Positions 55,082-62,991 of a stretch of DNA of 64,000 bases are shown one piece after another. Origin of the DNA: Bacillus sp. ISL-45. Lineage in GTDB: Bacteria; Bacillota; Bacilli; Bacillales; Cytobacillaceae. The translations under genes and the position numbers were made by a program. The notes below the pieces were generated by a model. It saw only the letters and a list, made by a program, of their open reading frames with translations, had not been told where the DNA came from and did no database searches. The stretch covers positions 28,004-92,003 of the forward strand of contig NZ_JAGGQQ010000016.1 of assembly GCF_018613195.1 (NCBI RefSeq). The letters run 5' to 3'. The first letter of the stretch is position 1, and each line of letters begins with the position of its first letter.

Positions 55082-56059
55082 TTGCCAAGTTTTAAATTAC
55101 ACGGGAGAGATGTTAATAGCATTTTTCAGTTAATGGGCTACAAAGAGAATGATATTAGTCATAGTACTGCCTGGGTATTAAGTAAATGTGGCTCTATGCT
55201 TGAAATTTTTATAAAGGATGTTTGTGGAGTAGTTGGTTTCAACAAGGAGAACGTTGAGATATGTGTACAGGAATATGACAAAGGTTCTGGCATTACGGAT
55301 ATTGAGATTAGAGATGATAAAGATTTTTTCATAATAGTCGAAGCTAAGCGGGGATGGGTCCTTCCTTCAAAGGGGCAGTTACTTAAGTACGCGAATCGCG
55401 AATCTTTTAAAAAGAGTTATGCAAAGAACAAGGTGATTGTAACCCTTTCAGAATGTTCGAGAGAGTATGCGTATCATAATTTAGAAATAAAAGATGCGAA
55501 TGGTATTCCAATTAAGCATGTATCGTGGAAAGATGTTCATGATTTTACTGCAGCTGCCTATTCATCTTCTTCCAATTCAGAAAAAAAGCTACTAAAGGAG
55601 TTGCAGGTTTATTTAAGGGGGTTAGTGACAATGCAAAATCAAAATTCAAATGAAGTATATGTTGTATCACTTGGTTCTGGTAAGCCAGATGATTGCTCAT
55701 TGACCTGGATTGGTATAGTGAAGAAAAAGAATAAATATTTTCATCCAATGGGTGGTAGTGGCTGGCCAAAAGAACCACCAAATTACATAGCATTCAGGTA
55801 CGTTGGAAAGCTCCAATCAATCCACCATATAGAAGAATATGATGTTTCAACTAACCCACACAATAATATACCTGAAATGCCGGATAGGGAATGGGAACCA
55901 CACTTTATTTATTCCCTAGGTCCTGCAATCAAGCCGTCAAAAGAAGTCAAGACGGGAAAGATTTATCCAAGTGGTCGAGTGTGGTGTCATTTAGATACAT
56001 TACTTACATGCGATACTATTTCAGATGCTAGAGACCTAACAAAGAAAAGAATGGAGTAA
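55082..56059 (+). CDS. PD-(D/E)XK superfamily nuclease-like protein
   Basis: 325 residues. The core motif is Asp73 (GITDIEI), Glu87 and Lys89 (FIIVEAKRGW), the spacing of PD-(D/E)XK nucleases. The C-terminal half (about 200-325) is unrecognised. TTG start with GGAGGCG upstream. Second of four plus-strand genes; it lies 23 bases before the HNH gene. Probably a DNA nuclease or nuclease-fold effector. Confidence 0.72.
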   Translation: MPSFKLHGRDVNSIFQLMGYKENDISHSTAWVLSKCGSMLEIFIKDVCGVVGFNKENVEICVQEYDKGSGITDIEIRDDKDFFIIVEAKRGWVLPSKGQLLKYANRESFKKSYAKNKVIVTLSECSREYAYHNLEIKDANGIPIKHVSWKDVHDFTAAAYSSSSNSEKKLLKELQVYLRGLVTMQNQNSNEVYVVSLGSGKPDDCSLTWIGIVKKKNKYFHPMGGSGWPKEPPNYIAFRYVGKLQSIHHIEEYDVSTNPHNNIPEMPDREWEPHFIYSLGPAIKPSKEVKTGKIYPSGRVWCHLDTLLTCDTISDARDLTKKRME

Positions 56060-56082
56060 AGTCTTTAACGGGAGGTGTCGAA

Positions 56083-57264
56083 ATGATTACACTTACTACA
56101 GATCAAATAAAACTTGCAGAACAACTATTAATTACTGTGAAGAAAAGGGAGCCTATTGTGGAGTATAAGGAGTTGGGAGACAGAGTCTCACCACCAATTC
56201 ACCATCGGCAGGTTCCAAGGAATATTGGAGTTGTTTCGGAACTGTGTTTTCAGCTTGGGTTACCTTTTCTATCAGCAAAGGTTGTAACTAAAGGAGTAAA
56301 TGAGGCAGGTGCAGGTTTTTATAAACTTTGCACAGAGTATTTTCCTGAAGCAAAGAAGCTAACCCCTAAAGAGGTGTTTTCTGAAGAACTGAAAAAAATT
56401 AGAGAATGTACCGAATGGTATAAGCTTGCAGATTATTTACATATTAATATTGATTTGCCAAGGCCGACTTCGAAAAATGATTCGCCGCCATCTATAAGGA
56501 TATTACCCATGAATAGTAGAGAAGAATTTCCTGAAATGAGCATAGAGGATGTTCAAAAGAACTATTTCTTAGGTAACCTTATTGATAATCGAGAAGGCCT
56601 GTATTACTTTAGAAAAACCGGAATGAATGCAACTGAGGGTTGTCTAGTACTCTTTCAATTTGATAATTTGATTATTGCATCGGCAAATCTCCAGAACATT
56701 GAAAAGTATGATAGTCCAATTGAGGGACAATATTATGGAGCTTATAAATTTGATATAAACACGGTCAGAATCTTTCAACCTATTACGATAGCAGAACTAA
56801 ATAAGATTGACAGTAGTCTAACTAGATTTTCACAGTCGAAACAGGAAATTAATGTTTCATATTGGCCTGAAATTGATAGTCTGATAAAAAGAAAGCAAAT
56901 GACTCTTATGGCAGAAGAATTGCCGGCACAAGAATCTCCTAAGCTTAAAGAAGGAGCAAAGAAGCAGGTTTTGGTTAATTCATATGAAAGAAATTACAAA
57001 GCAAGACAACAATGTATAGACCATTATGGTTGTCACTGTTCAGTTTGTGGATTTGATTTTGCTAAGTTTTATGGGGACGAATTTGAAGGGAAAATTCATG
57101 TTCATCATCTGAGAGCACTATCTGAAGTTAATGAGGAATATGAGGTGGATCCAATAATTGATCTACGTCCAGTATGTCCAAACTGCCATTTAGCTCTTCA
57201 CTCCAAAGTTGGGGATAAGCCTTATACAATAGAAGAATTGAAAGAAAAAATCTACAGAAATTAA
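56083..57264 (+). CDS. HNH endonuclease with unknown N-terminal and middle domains
   Basis: 393 residues. C-terminal HNH domain (about 310-380): paired Cys in CHCSVCGFDF, HVHH near residues 338-341, then CPNCHLALHSK, giving both zinc and active-site residues as in McrA-type enzymes. An N-terminal part (1-115, QVPRNIGVVSELCFQLGLPF) looks like a small helical domain. The middle (about 150-270, GLYYFRKTGMNATEGC...YYGAYKF) is beta-rich and could be a PUA/EVE-like reader of modified bases; that is a guess. Ribosome site GGGAGGTG. Confidence 0.78.
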   Translation: MITLTTDQIKLAEQLLITVKKREPIVEYKELGDRVSPPIHHRQVPRNIGVVSELCFQLGLPFLSAKVVTKGVNEAGAGFYKLCTEYFPEAKKLTPKEVFSEELKKIRECTEWYKLADYLHINIDLPRPTSKNDSPPSIRILPMNSREEFPEMSIEDVQKNYFLGNLIDNREGLYYFRKTGMNATEGCLVLFQFDNLIIASANLQNIEKYDSPIEGQYYGAYKFDINTVRIFQPITIAELNKIDSSLTRFSQSKQEINVSYWPEIDSLIKRKQMTLMAEELPAQESPKLKEGAKKQVLVNSYERNYKARQQCIDHYGCHCSVCGFDFAKFYGDEFEGKIHVHHLRALSEVNEEYEVDPIIDLRPVCPNCHLALHSKVGDKPYTIEELKEKIYRN

Positions 57265-57325
57265 TCTTTGAATTAGAGGGGTTAAGTTTATGATATCTAA
57301 TGAAAAGACCGAGGAGATAGTTTAA

Positions 57326-58564
57326 ATGTCTGAAGATAATATGTTAAATAACTCAAATAAAATCAATAAAATTGTTGTCTCTAATTCTATAGGTGATGAG
57401 CTTTCTTTGGAAAAAGTAACTGATGATAAATTGGAAGTAAAGAATAAATACAAGGAAGTCTTTTCATCTGACTTGTCATTGATGACGGGTAACGTTTCAC
57501 AGACGGCATTGCAAGTTGCTAATCAAGGAATGACTTTAGCTCAAATTGCAAAACAAGCACCTAATGGCTTGTTTACTGCCACTGCAAATCCCTCCCAATT
57601 GTCTAAATTTGCAAATGGAACTACAACGACCATGGTGCGAGACGCGTCGGGGCATTTAGTAGAGCACGCTGGTTTTGCAAAAATTGGATTAAGTGCTTCA
57701 GTAAATCCAGCAGTAATTCTTTCAGCAGGAATGCAAGGGATGTCAGTTGTTTCAGGGACATATTATTTACATAAAATTAATAATCAAATTAGAGATATTG
57801 ATGCGAAATTAGAAAAACTTCTAAATATCCATCATGATACAAGCATTGGTCGTTTGATTGCAGCTAAAAAGGGTTTGTCTGAAATTGCAAATAGAGAATT
57901 TGTTGATACTACTGATTTATCTGCTATTAGGAACTATAAAAAAACTGCTGATGAAATTCATGAAGAATATAAAAATCGTTTAAAAAGACGAATCGAGGAA
58001 GAGGAACTTGATTTAACAATTAAGATTGCTTTTGAGGCTAATAAATTGTCTTTGGTTGCAGAAGTAATTGAGATTGGAAAAAGAATGAAGAATGGTGATC
58101 AAATAGAATTTGTTAATGGACTTATAAGGCAATTAAAACAAAATTATACTAAAAGTTTTTATCTTAATATTGATTTAGAAGTTGAGAAGATCTATTCAAT
58201 GAGACAGCAGCAGAGTAGTGACGAATTGGTTGATAAAGAGAAAAAATTAGAAAAATCAAGAGAGAAATTAAATGATAGTAATAATTATTACGGTCGGGCC
58301 ATTCCGTTTATAATTGAAAATGCCTTCAATTACGTTGATACTTATAAAAATATAAGAGGTGTTAATAAAGTAAAAGAAAAAGTTGAGTTAGAAAACAAAA
58401 ACTTGAGCGAATTAAAAAAAGGTTTGAATAAAAACAAGGAGACAGATGGAATTGATAAAATAATTGATAAAGTCGTTGAACTACCAAATAAAGAAATAGA
58501 AATTCTTTATATTCCTACCGAAAATAATAAACAACGAGTATTTGTGGCAGTTGTAGATGAGTAG
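57326..58564 (+). CDS. Coiled-coil protein with a hydrophobic central stretch, unknown function
   Basis: 412 residues. A low-complexity N-terminal region (Ser/Asn/Thr-rich), a Gly/Ala-rich hydrophobic stretch (about 110-150, LSASVNPAVILSAGMQGMSVVSG), then long coiled coils (about 150-175, 205-230 and 295-365) and a short beta-like tail. No family recognised. Last of the plus-strand cassette, just before the right end of the island. The layout suggests membrane insertion or a large oligomer, as in some abortive-infection effectors, but nothing proves it. Confidence 0.6.
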   Translation: MSEDNMLNNSNKINKIVVSNSIGDELSLEKVTDDKLEVKNKYKEVFSSDLSLMTGNVSQTALQVANQGMTLAQIAKQAPNGLFTATANPSQLSKFANGTTTTMVRDASGHLVEHAGFAKIGLSASVNPAVILSAGMQGMSVVSGTYYLHKINNQIRDIDAKLEKLLNIHHDTSIGRLIAAKKGLSEIANREFVDTTDLSAIRNYKKTADEIHEEYKNRLKRRIEEEELDLTIKIAFEANKLSLVAEVIEIGKRMKNGDQIEFVNGLIRQLKQNYTKSFYLNIDLEVEKIYSMRQQQSSDELVDKEKKLEKSREKLNDSNNYYGRAIPFIIENAFNYVDTYKNIRGVNKVKEKVELENKNLSELKKGLNKNKETDGIDKIIDKVVELPNKEIEILYIPTENNKQRVFVAVVDE

Positions 58565-58797
58565 AAGAAAAAATATGATATTTAAGCCTTCAAGATAATC
58601 TTGTGACTTTTTCGAATTAAAAATGGAGTTAATGAATAAGCGTATGGTTTTACCTATCAATAATGTGAATAATGTGAGTCGTAAGATTTGAGTTATTAAA
58701 TATGAGCTATAAAAATGTTTGAGCCCCCTTAAAATAGGGGGAACATCTTTACGCAAAATCAATATTTACGCGTTTCAGTATCACCATTCTATCAAAA

Positions 58798-58841
58798 CAC
58801 ACGTCGAGTGTGTTGCGTTGATAGAGTTAAAATAGCTTGGT
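58798..58841. repeat. Right end of the island: copy of the rlmCD 3' end (attR-like)
   Basis: Positions 58815-58841 equal 34567-34593; with the preceding bases they encode [11 protein letters not shown] and a stop in frame, as in rlmCD. Beyond the core, homology to the region after rlmCD continues, with mismatches, through a matching terminator at 58889. Confidence 0.78.
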
Positions 58842-58888
58842 ATCAAAGGTTTTAAGCTTTTAATTAAAAATTAAAGTGTGTTTTATGT

Positions 58889-58917
58889 TCCCTCAGACCG
58901 TTGGTTTGGGGGAATTT
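58889..58917 (+). terminator. Terminator, right copy of the post-rlmCD hairpin
   Basis: Stem TCCCTCAGACC / GGTTTGGGGGA (two wobble pairs) and TTTT. It is a diverged relative of 34633-34662. Confidence 0.78.
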
Positions 58918-59075
58918 TGTTTTGGAGAAAATATTTGCGATAGAATTTTTAAAAAATACATAGTTAGAAGAGGAAGGTTACTCGAGAGAGAATATGTTGG
59001 TGAAATACAGGAAGAAATTTTAGAACAAGGAAATATATAATAACTATAGAAGCGAAGATAGAGAGGTGAAGGTCT

Positions 59076-59627
59076 ATTAAAAATGAAGAAAAATGGAAAG
59101 CAGTTAGTACCTGTAATAATTATTATGATGGGTTGTTTTATTATGCAGTCATAACAACGGGGATCTTTTGCAGACCTTCCTGTAAGGCCAAGACACCTTT
59201 GGAAAAGAACACCATTTTCTTTGATAATATAGAGGATGCGCTAAAAGATGGATTTAGGCCATGCAAAATGTGTAGGCCTGATCTAAATGAAACAACTTAT
59301 GAACCTAATAAAGAATTAATAGAAAGGGCAAAAGAAATAATTATTAACAGTTATAATAAGCCTCTTAACCGTAAAGAAATAGCCCAGAAACTTGGTGTGA
59401 GCAATAATCATCTAGCAAGATTATTTAAACATTATTATGGTATGACCATATCTGAATATATTATTGAGTTAAGAATGGAAGAAGCAGCCAGGCTCTTGAC
59501 ACATACAGACATAGAAATTACTGAAGTTGCACTAAAAGCAGGGGTTAAAAGCATGTCTAACTTTTACAAAATTTTTAAAGAGAGAACTGGTTTAACCCCA
59601 AAAGAATACAGATTGAAGAGTCTGTAA
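59076..59627 (+). CDS. AdaA-like regulator (methylphosphotriester-sensing Ada domain plus AraC HTH), probable ATT start
   Basis: 183 residues if begun at ATT 59076. Ada zinc domain: EEKWKAVSTCNNYYDGLFYYAV, then four Cys in FCRPSC and PCKMC, one of which would take a methyl group from alkylated DNA; an AraC-type double HTH follows (about 90-183). It should activate adaptive-response genes. The first conventional start (TTG 59133) would delete the family's WKA...YDG start. The ATT has GAGGTGA 6 bases upstream and follows an in-frame TGA at 59067. No methyltransferase gene (adaB) lies nearby. Confidence 0.78.
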   Translation: MKNEEKWKAVSTCNNYYDGLFYYAVITTGIFCRPSCKAKTPLEKNTIFFDNIEDALKDGFRPCKMCRPDLNETTYEPNKELIERAKEIIINSYNKPLNRKEIAQKLGVSNNHLARLFKHYYGMTISEYIIELRMEEAARLLTHTDIEITEVALKAGVKSMSNFYKIFKERTGLTPKEYRLKSL

Positions 59628-59692
59628 GATAGTTATTTCAAGAAATGCTTCATAACAACTAAATAAGCTTTAAAATTAAAGGGGGATAGAAT

Positions 59693-60166
59693 ATGAGAAA
59701 TAACTTTCAAATCGTTGCGTTACAAGAGAAGGAATTTAATAACCTATTTTTAATGAATGAAGGAGGATTAAAAAGTATCGGGGCAGTCAAAATGATAGCA
59801 AATAAAAAGCCTGGATATCCCTGCAGGGTAAGTTTGAAGGATGCAGAGGTAGGAGAAGAGGTAATCTTACTGAATTACCAATATCATTGTGTTAATTCGC
59901 CTTATAAAGCAAGTGGGCCTATATTTATACGAAAGGGAGCAACTACCGCAAAGCTAGATGTAAATGAAATTCCGGATATGTTACATCATAGGTATCTTTC
60001 TGTACGCGGCTACAATACTGACTCAATGATTGTAGAAGCAAGGGTTACAGAAGGTGTGAATTTGAGAGAAAATATAGATGAAATTTTTGATAACAAAGAA
60101 GTAGAATATATTCACATCCTTAACGCTAAACCAGGATGCTATAACTGCCTTGTTAATAGAGTGTGA
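59693..60166 (+). CDS. DUF1203 family protein
   Basis: 157 residues. The family motif YPCRVSLKDAEVGEEVILLNYQYH...SPYKASGPIF is clear. DUF1203 proteins are short, widespread and uncharacterised. Ribosome site AAAGGGGGAT. It stands 65 bases after the Ada-like gene and may be cotranscribed. Confidence 0.83.
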   Translation: MRNNFQIVALQEKEFNNLFLMNEGGLKSIGAVKMIANKKPGYPCRVSLKDAEVGEEVILLNYQYHCVNSPYKASGPIFIRKGATTAKLDVNEIPDMLHHRYLSVRGYNTDSMIVEARVTEGVNLRENIDEIFDNKEVEYIHILNAKPGCYNCLVNRV

Positions 60167-60403
60167 AAAAGCTGCAAAATGCAAACATCTATAATCCTAT
60201 TAGAATAATTATACTTTGCCATATGATCATTAGATCTAATAAGAGCTTAGTAGGCAAGTGGACTTTTTTAGACCACTTTTATTACGCAATACAGCGTTAT
60301 AGATATATTATTCTGGACCTAGAGTTAGCAAATATGAAAACTTGAAATGGCAAGAGAAGAAAAAGTAAGTTGCAAAAAATTAGTTGAACGGGAGTGAAAT
60401 GAA

Positions 60404-61021
60404 TTGGATAGTATCATTTTTGATTTAGATGGAACCATCTGGGATCCGATAGACACTGTACTTAGTGCTTGGAATAACGTTATAAGAAAAAGTAATCTCA
60501 TAAATAGTGAATTAACCCGGAAAGATTTTGAAGGTACGATGGGTTTACAGATGAATGAAATAAGTAAGAAACTCTTTCCTGCCTTAAATGATAAAGAACG
60601 TCAAAAATTAATAATAGATTGTTGCGAAGCAGAACAATCTATCTTAGAAAAGAATGGAGGGGTTCTTTTTTACAATGTAGAGAATGTTCTAAAGGAACTT
60701 TCTCAAATATACAAACTATACATCGTCAGTAACTGTCAAGATGGTTACATAGAAGCTTTTTACAAGTCTCATAGGCTTGATAAGTATTTTTTAGACTTCG
60801 AAAACCCAGGTAGAACCGGTCTGTCAAAAGGTGAAAATATTAATTTGGTTATTCAGAGAAATAACTTATTAAATCCAGTCTATGTGGGTGACACACAAGG
60901 TGATTTAGAAGCAGCCAGATTTGCTAATATTCCCTTTATTTATGCTGAATATGGATTTGGCCAAGTAAGTGAATATGATAAGAAGGTTAAGAGTTTTGAA
61001 GAACTTTTAAAAGTATTCTAG
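60404..61021 (+). CDS. HAD family hydrolase (phosphoglycolate phosphatase-like)
   Basis: 205 residues. HAD motif I FDLDGT at residues 5-10, motif II IVSNCQDG, Lys of motif III in GLSKGEN and motif IV VGDTQGDLEAA. A subclass I cap is inserted after motif I. Substrate unknown; phosphoglycolate or nucleotide phosphates are typical for this group. TTG start with GGGAGTG seven bases upstream. Confidence 0.87.
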   Translation: MDSIIFDLDGTIWDPIDTVLSAWNNVIRKSNLINSELTRKDFEGTMGLQMNEISKKLFPALNDKERQKLIIDCCEAEQSILEKNGGVLFYNVENVLKELSQIYKLYIVSNCQDGYIEAFYKSHRLDKYFLDFENPGRTGLSKGENINLVIQRNNLLNPVYVGDTQGDLEAARFANIPFIYAEYGFGQVSEYDKKVKSFEELLKVF

Positions 61022-61132
61022 TGTAAATATACATGTAATCAAATTGAATACGTGAATAACCTTGCTGAATGTTCATTAAGCTAAATCGGGAATTGTTTAT
61101 ACAGCCTGTAATATGGAAGTGAGGGAGGTTAT

Positions 61133-61792
61133 ATGAGAGTAATCGGAATCGATTTATCAGGGCCAAGAAATCATAAGGATACGGTTCTCGCTATTTTTAA
61201 ACAAGAGGGAAGACATCTGCAACTTATTAAGTGGGCAAATAATTTAAGTGATCAGGACATATTGCGAGAGGTTTTTGAGCAAAGTCAATTGGATGAGTTA
61301 GTTATCGGAATTGATGCACCTTTATCTTATGAAGACGGTGGAGGAGATAGAAAGAGTGACCGGGAACTAAGAAAGTTTATTGTGAATTTAGGGATGAAAT
61401 CCGGGTCAATCATGCCGCCAACCTTAAATAGAATGGTGTACTTAACATTAAGAGGAATAAAACTTAGTAGAGAAATAGAGAATTTAAACGCCGCGTATTC
61501 CATTTCTCTAGTAGAAGTCCATCCAGGGGCAGTGATTGGATCGAGACTGTCCAAACAAAATATTGAATATGTGTTGGCTTACAAACAAGAACAATCAGCT
61601 AGAAGTTATATTCGAAATTGCCTTGTGGAGCAGGGGCTTACACAACTACCTATTGAAATAGAAGCAGAAAGCCATTCTATCGATGCATGTGCCGCTGCGT
61701 TAGGTGCATGGCACTGGAAGGCTTCTCCCTATGAAGCCAAATGGATTTACCCAGCTTGCCCCCCGTTGCATCCTTATGACTATTGCTGTTAA
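61133..61792 (+). CDS. DUF429 family protein
   Basis: 219 residues. RNase H-like fold family: Asp in GIDLSGPR near residue 6, GIDAPLSY near residue 62 and a C-terminal SIDACAAALGAW. DUF429 proteins are predicted nuclease-like but uncharacterised. Ribosome site GAGGGAGG. Followed by a terminator that resembles the one after rlmCD. Confidence 0.83.
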   Translation: MRVIGIDLSGPRNHKDTVLAIFKQEGRHLQLIKWANNLSDQDILREVFEQSQLDELVIGIDAPLSYEDGGGDRKSDRELRKFIVNLGMKSGSIMPPTLNRMVYLTLRGIKLSREIENLNAAYSISLVEVHPGAVIGSRLSKQNIEYVLAYKQEQSARSYIRNCLVEQGLTQLPIEIEAESHSIDACAAALGAWHWKASPYEAKWIYPACPPLHPYDYCC

Positions 61793-61817
61793 TTCAGCAA
61801 AATATATTGTTTTATTT

Positions 61818-61846
61818 ACCCTCGGACTAATGTTCGGGGGATTTTT
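61818..61846 (+). terminator. Terminator, third relative of the post-rlmCD hairpin
   Basis: CCCTCGGAC-TAAT-GTTCGGGGG then ATTTTT. Stem, loop and the next roughly 40 bases (down to CGCAGAA) resemble the left copy at 34633 more than the right copy does. Confidence 0.8.
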
Positions 61847-61944
61847 AATACTCGGAGCTATCTTTTACGCAGAACTAAGAATTTATAATAATTCCACAGT
61901 AGGAAATACTGTAAAAATAAATTGTAAAATTGGGGGACAAAATG

Positions 61945-62748
61945 ATGCCTGAATTGCCAGAGATGGAAACATATAAAACTTTACTGGGGTCATTGATCGG
62001 CGGGCAAAAGATTTCGGGTGTTGAGATTGGGCGGGAAAAGTCTATTAACGTACCAGTTGACAGGTTTACTGCGCAAGTTTCAAATCAAGCCATAAAAACG
62101 GTTACCAGAAGAGCGAAATATTTAATTTTTCAATTGCAGGACGGAAAATGTTTATTATTGCACCTAATGCTTGGCGGATGGATGTTTTTTGGCAAAGAGG
62201 AAAATAGGCCAAACAGGACAATTCAAGTAAAGCTATCATTCGGGGAACAACATTTATTTTTCATTGGACTGCGATTGGGCTACCTCCATCTTTTATCACG
62301 TGAAGAGGTCCAGGAAGAGTTTGGAAAACTGGGACCTGAAGTGCTTGATCCTGATTTTACATTGAACGCCTTTCATCGACTAATGCAAAAAAGAAGAGGA
62401 ACAATTAAAACAACATTAATCAATCAAGAAGTGCTGGCTGGAATAGGGAATGGGTATTCTGATGAGATTCTTTGGCATGCAGAGATTCGTCCTGATAAAA
62501 AAATCAATGATCTTGACGATCAACAATTATCACGGCTATATCATTCGATTCAGTTTATCCTTAAGCGAGGAATTGAACAAGGTGGTTATATGGAAAATCC
62601 GCTATATAAAGGAGATGGAAAAACAGGAGGCTACCAATTTTATGTTTATGACAGAGAAGGAAAAGAATGTTCTCGCTGCAATACTTCCATTTTAAAAAAA
62701 GAAATCTCTTCACGGAAAACTTACTTCTGTCCCAATTGCCAGCAATAA
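61945..62748 (+). CDS. Fpg/Nei family DNA glycosylase (MutM-like)
   Basis: 267 residues. Start at 61945 so that Pro2 of MPELPEMET is the catalytic N-terminus after Met removal; two upstream start codons would hide it. Lys in TRRAKYLIF, the helix-two-turn-helix QEVLAGIGNGYSDEILW and the C-terminal zinc finger (CSRCNTSI...CPNCQ) are intact. It removes oxidised purines and nicks the abasic site. The usual Bacillus mutM is beside polA; this isolated copy may be a second paralogue. Confidence 0.88.
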   Translation: MPELPEMETYKTLLGSLIGGQKISGVEIGREKSINVPVDRFTAQVSNQAIKTVTRRAKYLIFQLQDGKCLLLHLMLGGWMFFGKEENRPNRTIQVKLSFGEQHLFFIGLRLGYLHLLSREEVQEEFGKLGPEVLDPDFTLNAFHRLMQKRRGTIKTTLINQEVLAGIGNGYSDEILWHAEIRPDKKINDLDDQQLSRLYHSIQFILKRGIEQGGYMENPLYKGDGKTGGYQFYVYDREGKECSRCNTSILKKEISSRKTYFCPNCQQ

Positions 62749-62833
62749 ATGACATTACTGTAACACCCCAGTGCAGCCACATAAACTCAGCACAGTTTAA
62801 AGCTGTTGTAAGAGTTGTACTTGCATAAATAGT

Positions 62834-62865
62834 AAAGCCTTATCCTTTTTGGATGAGGCTTTTTT
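62834..62865 (+). terminator. Terminator after the glycosylase gene
   Basis: Stem AAAGCCTTATCC / GGATGAGGCTTT (one wobble) with five-T loop and T-run. Confidence 0.9.
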
Positions 62866-62947
62866 GTATTCAAAGAAGGCATATGTGGATTTTCCCCGAC
62901 GATTCAGTCTTTTATATAAATAGTCCAATCCTCTGTATAGAAATATC

Positions 62948-62956
62948 CATAAGATA
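62948..62956 (+). promoter_or_regulatory. Candidate sporulation (SigK/SigE) -10 element
   Basis: CATAAGATA matches CATANNNTA exactly, 35 bases before the collagen-like gene. The -35 region is not convincing. Confidence 0.4.
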
Positions 62957-62991
62957 TTGTGTTCTCAATACAAAAAAAGGGAGTGAGATTA

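Larger units (their letters stand above)
34567..58841. mobile_element. Genomic island (defence genes, prophage remnant, serine recombinases) at the 3' end of rlmCD
   Basis: About 24 kb bounded by a perfect 27-bp direct repeat that contains the rlmCD stop codon. At the right end the in-frame codons for [16 protein letters not shown] are recreated, as expected when an element integrates in the end of a gene. Inside, the DNA is visibly AT-richer than rlmCD and the rest of the backbone, and the cargo is accessory: type I restriction-modification, a McrBC-like system, nucleases, phage lysis genes and two serine recombinases. The boundaries and integration mechanism are inferred from sequence alone. 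Confidence 0.75.

Noticed and set aside
58481..58762. 93-codon minus-strand frame at the right island end
   Set aside because: Overlaps the end of the plus-strand gene, no ribosome site, Leu/Phe/Ile-rich as expected for the complement of AT-rich DNA.
60163..60345. 60-codon plus-strand frame after the DUF1203 gene
   Set aside because: No ribosome site and no recognisable features; overlaps the preceding stop codon.
61704..61952. 82-codon frame across the DUF429 end and terminator
   Set aside because: Reads through the terminator hairpin and into the glycosylase start; no ribosome site.
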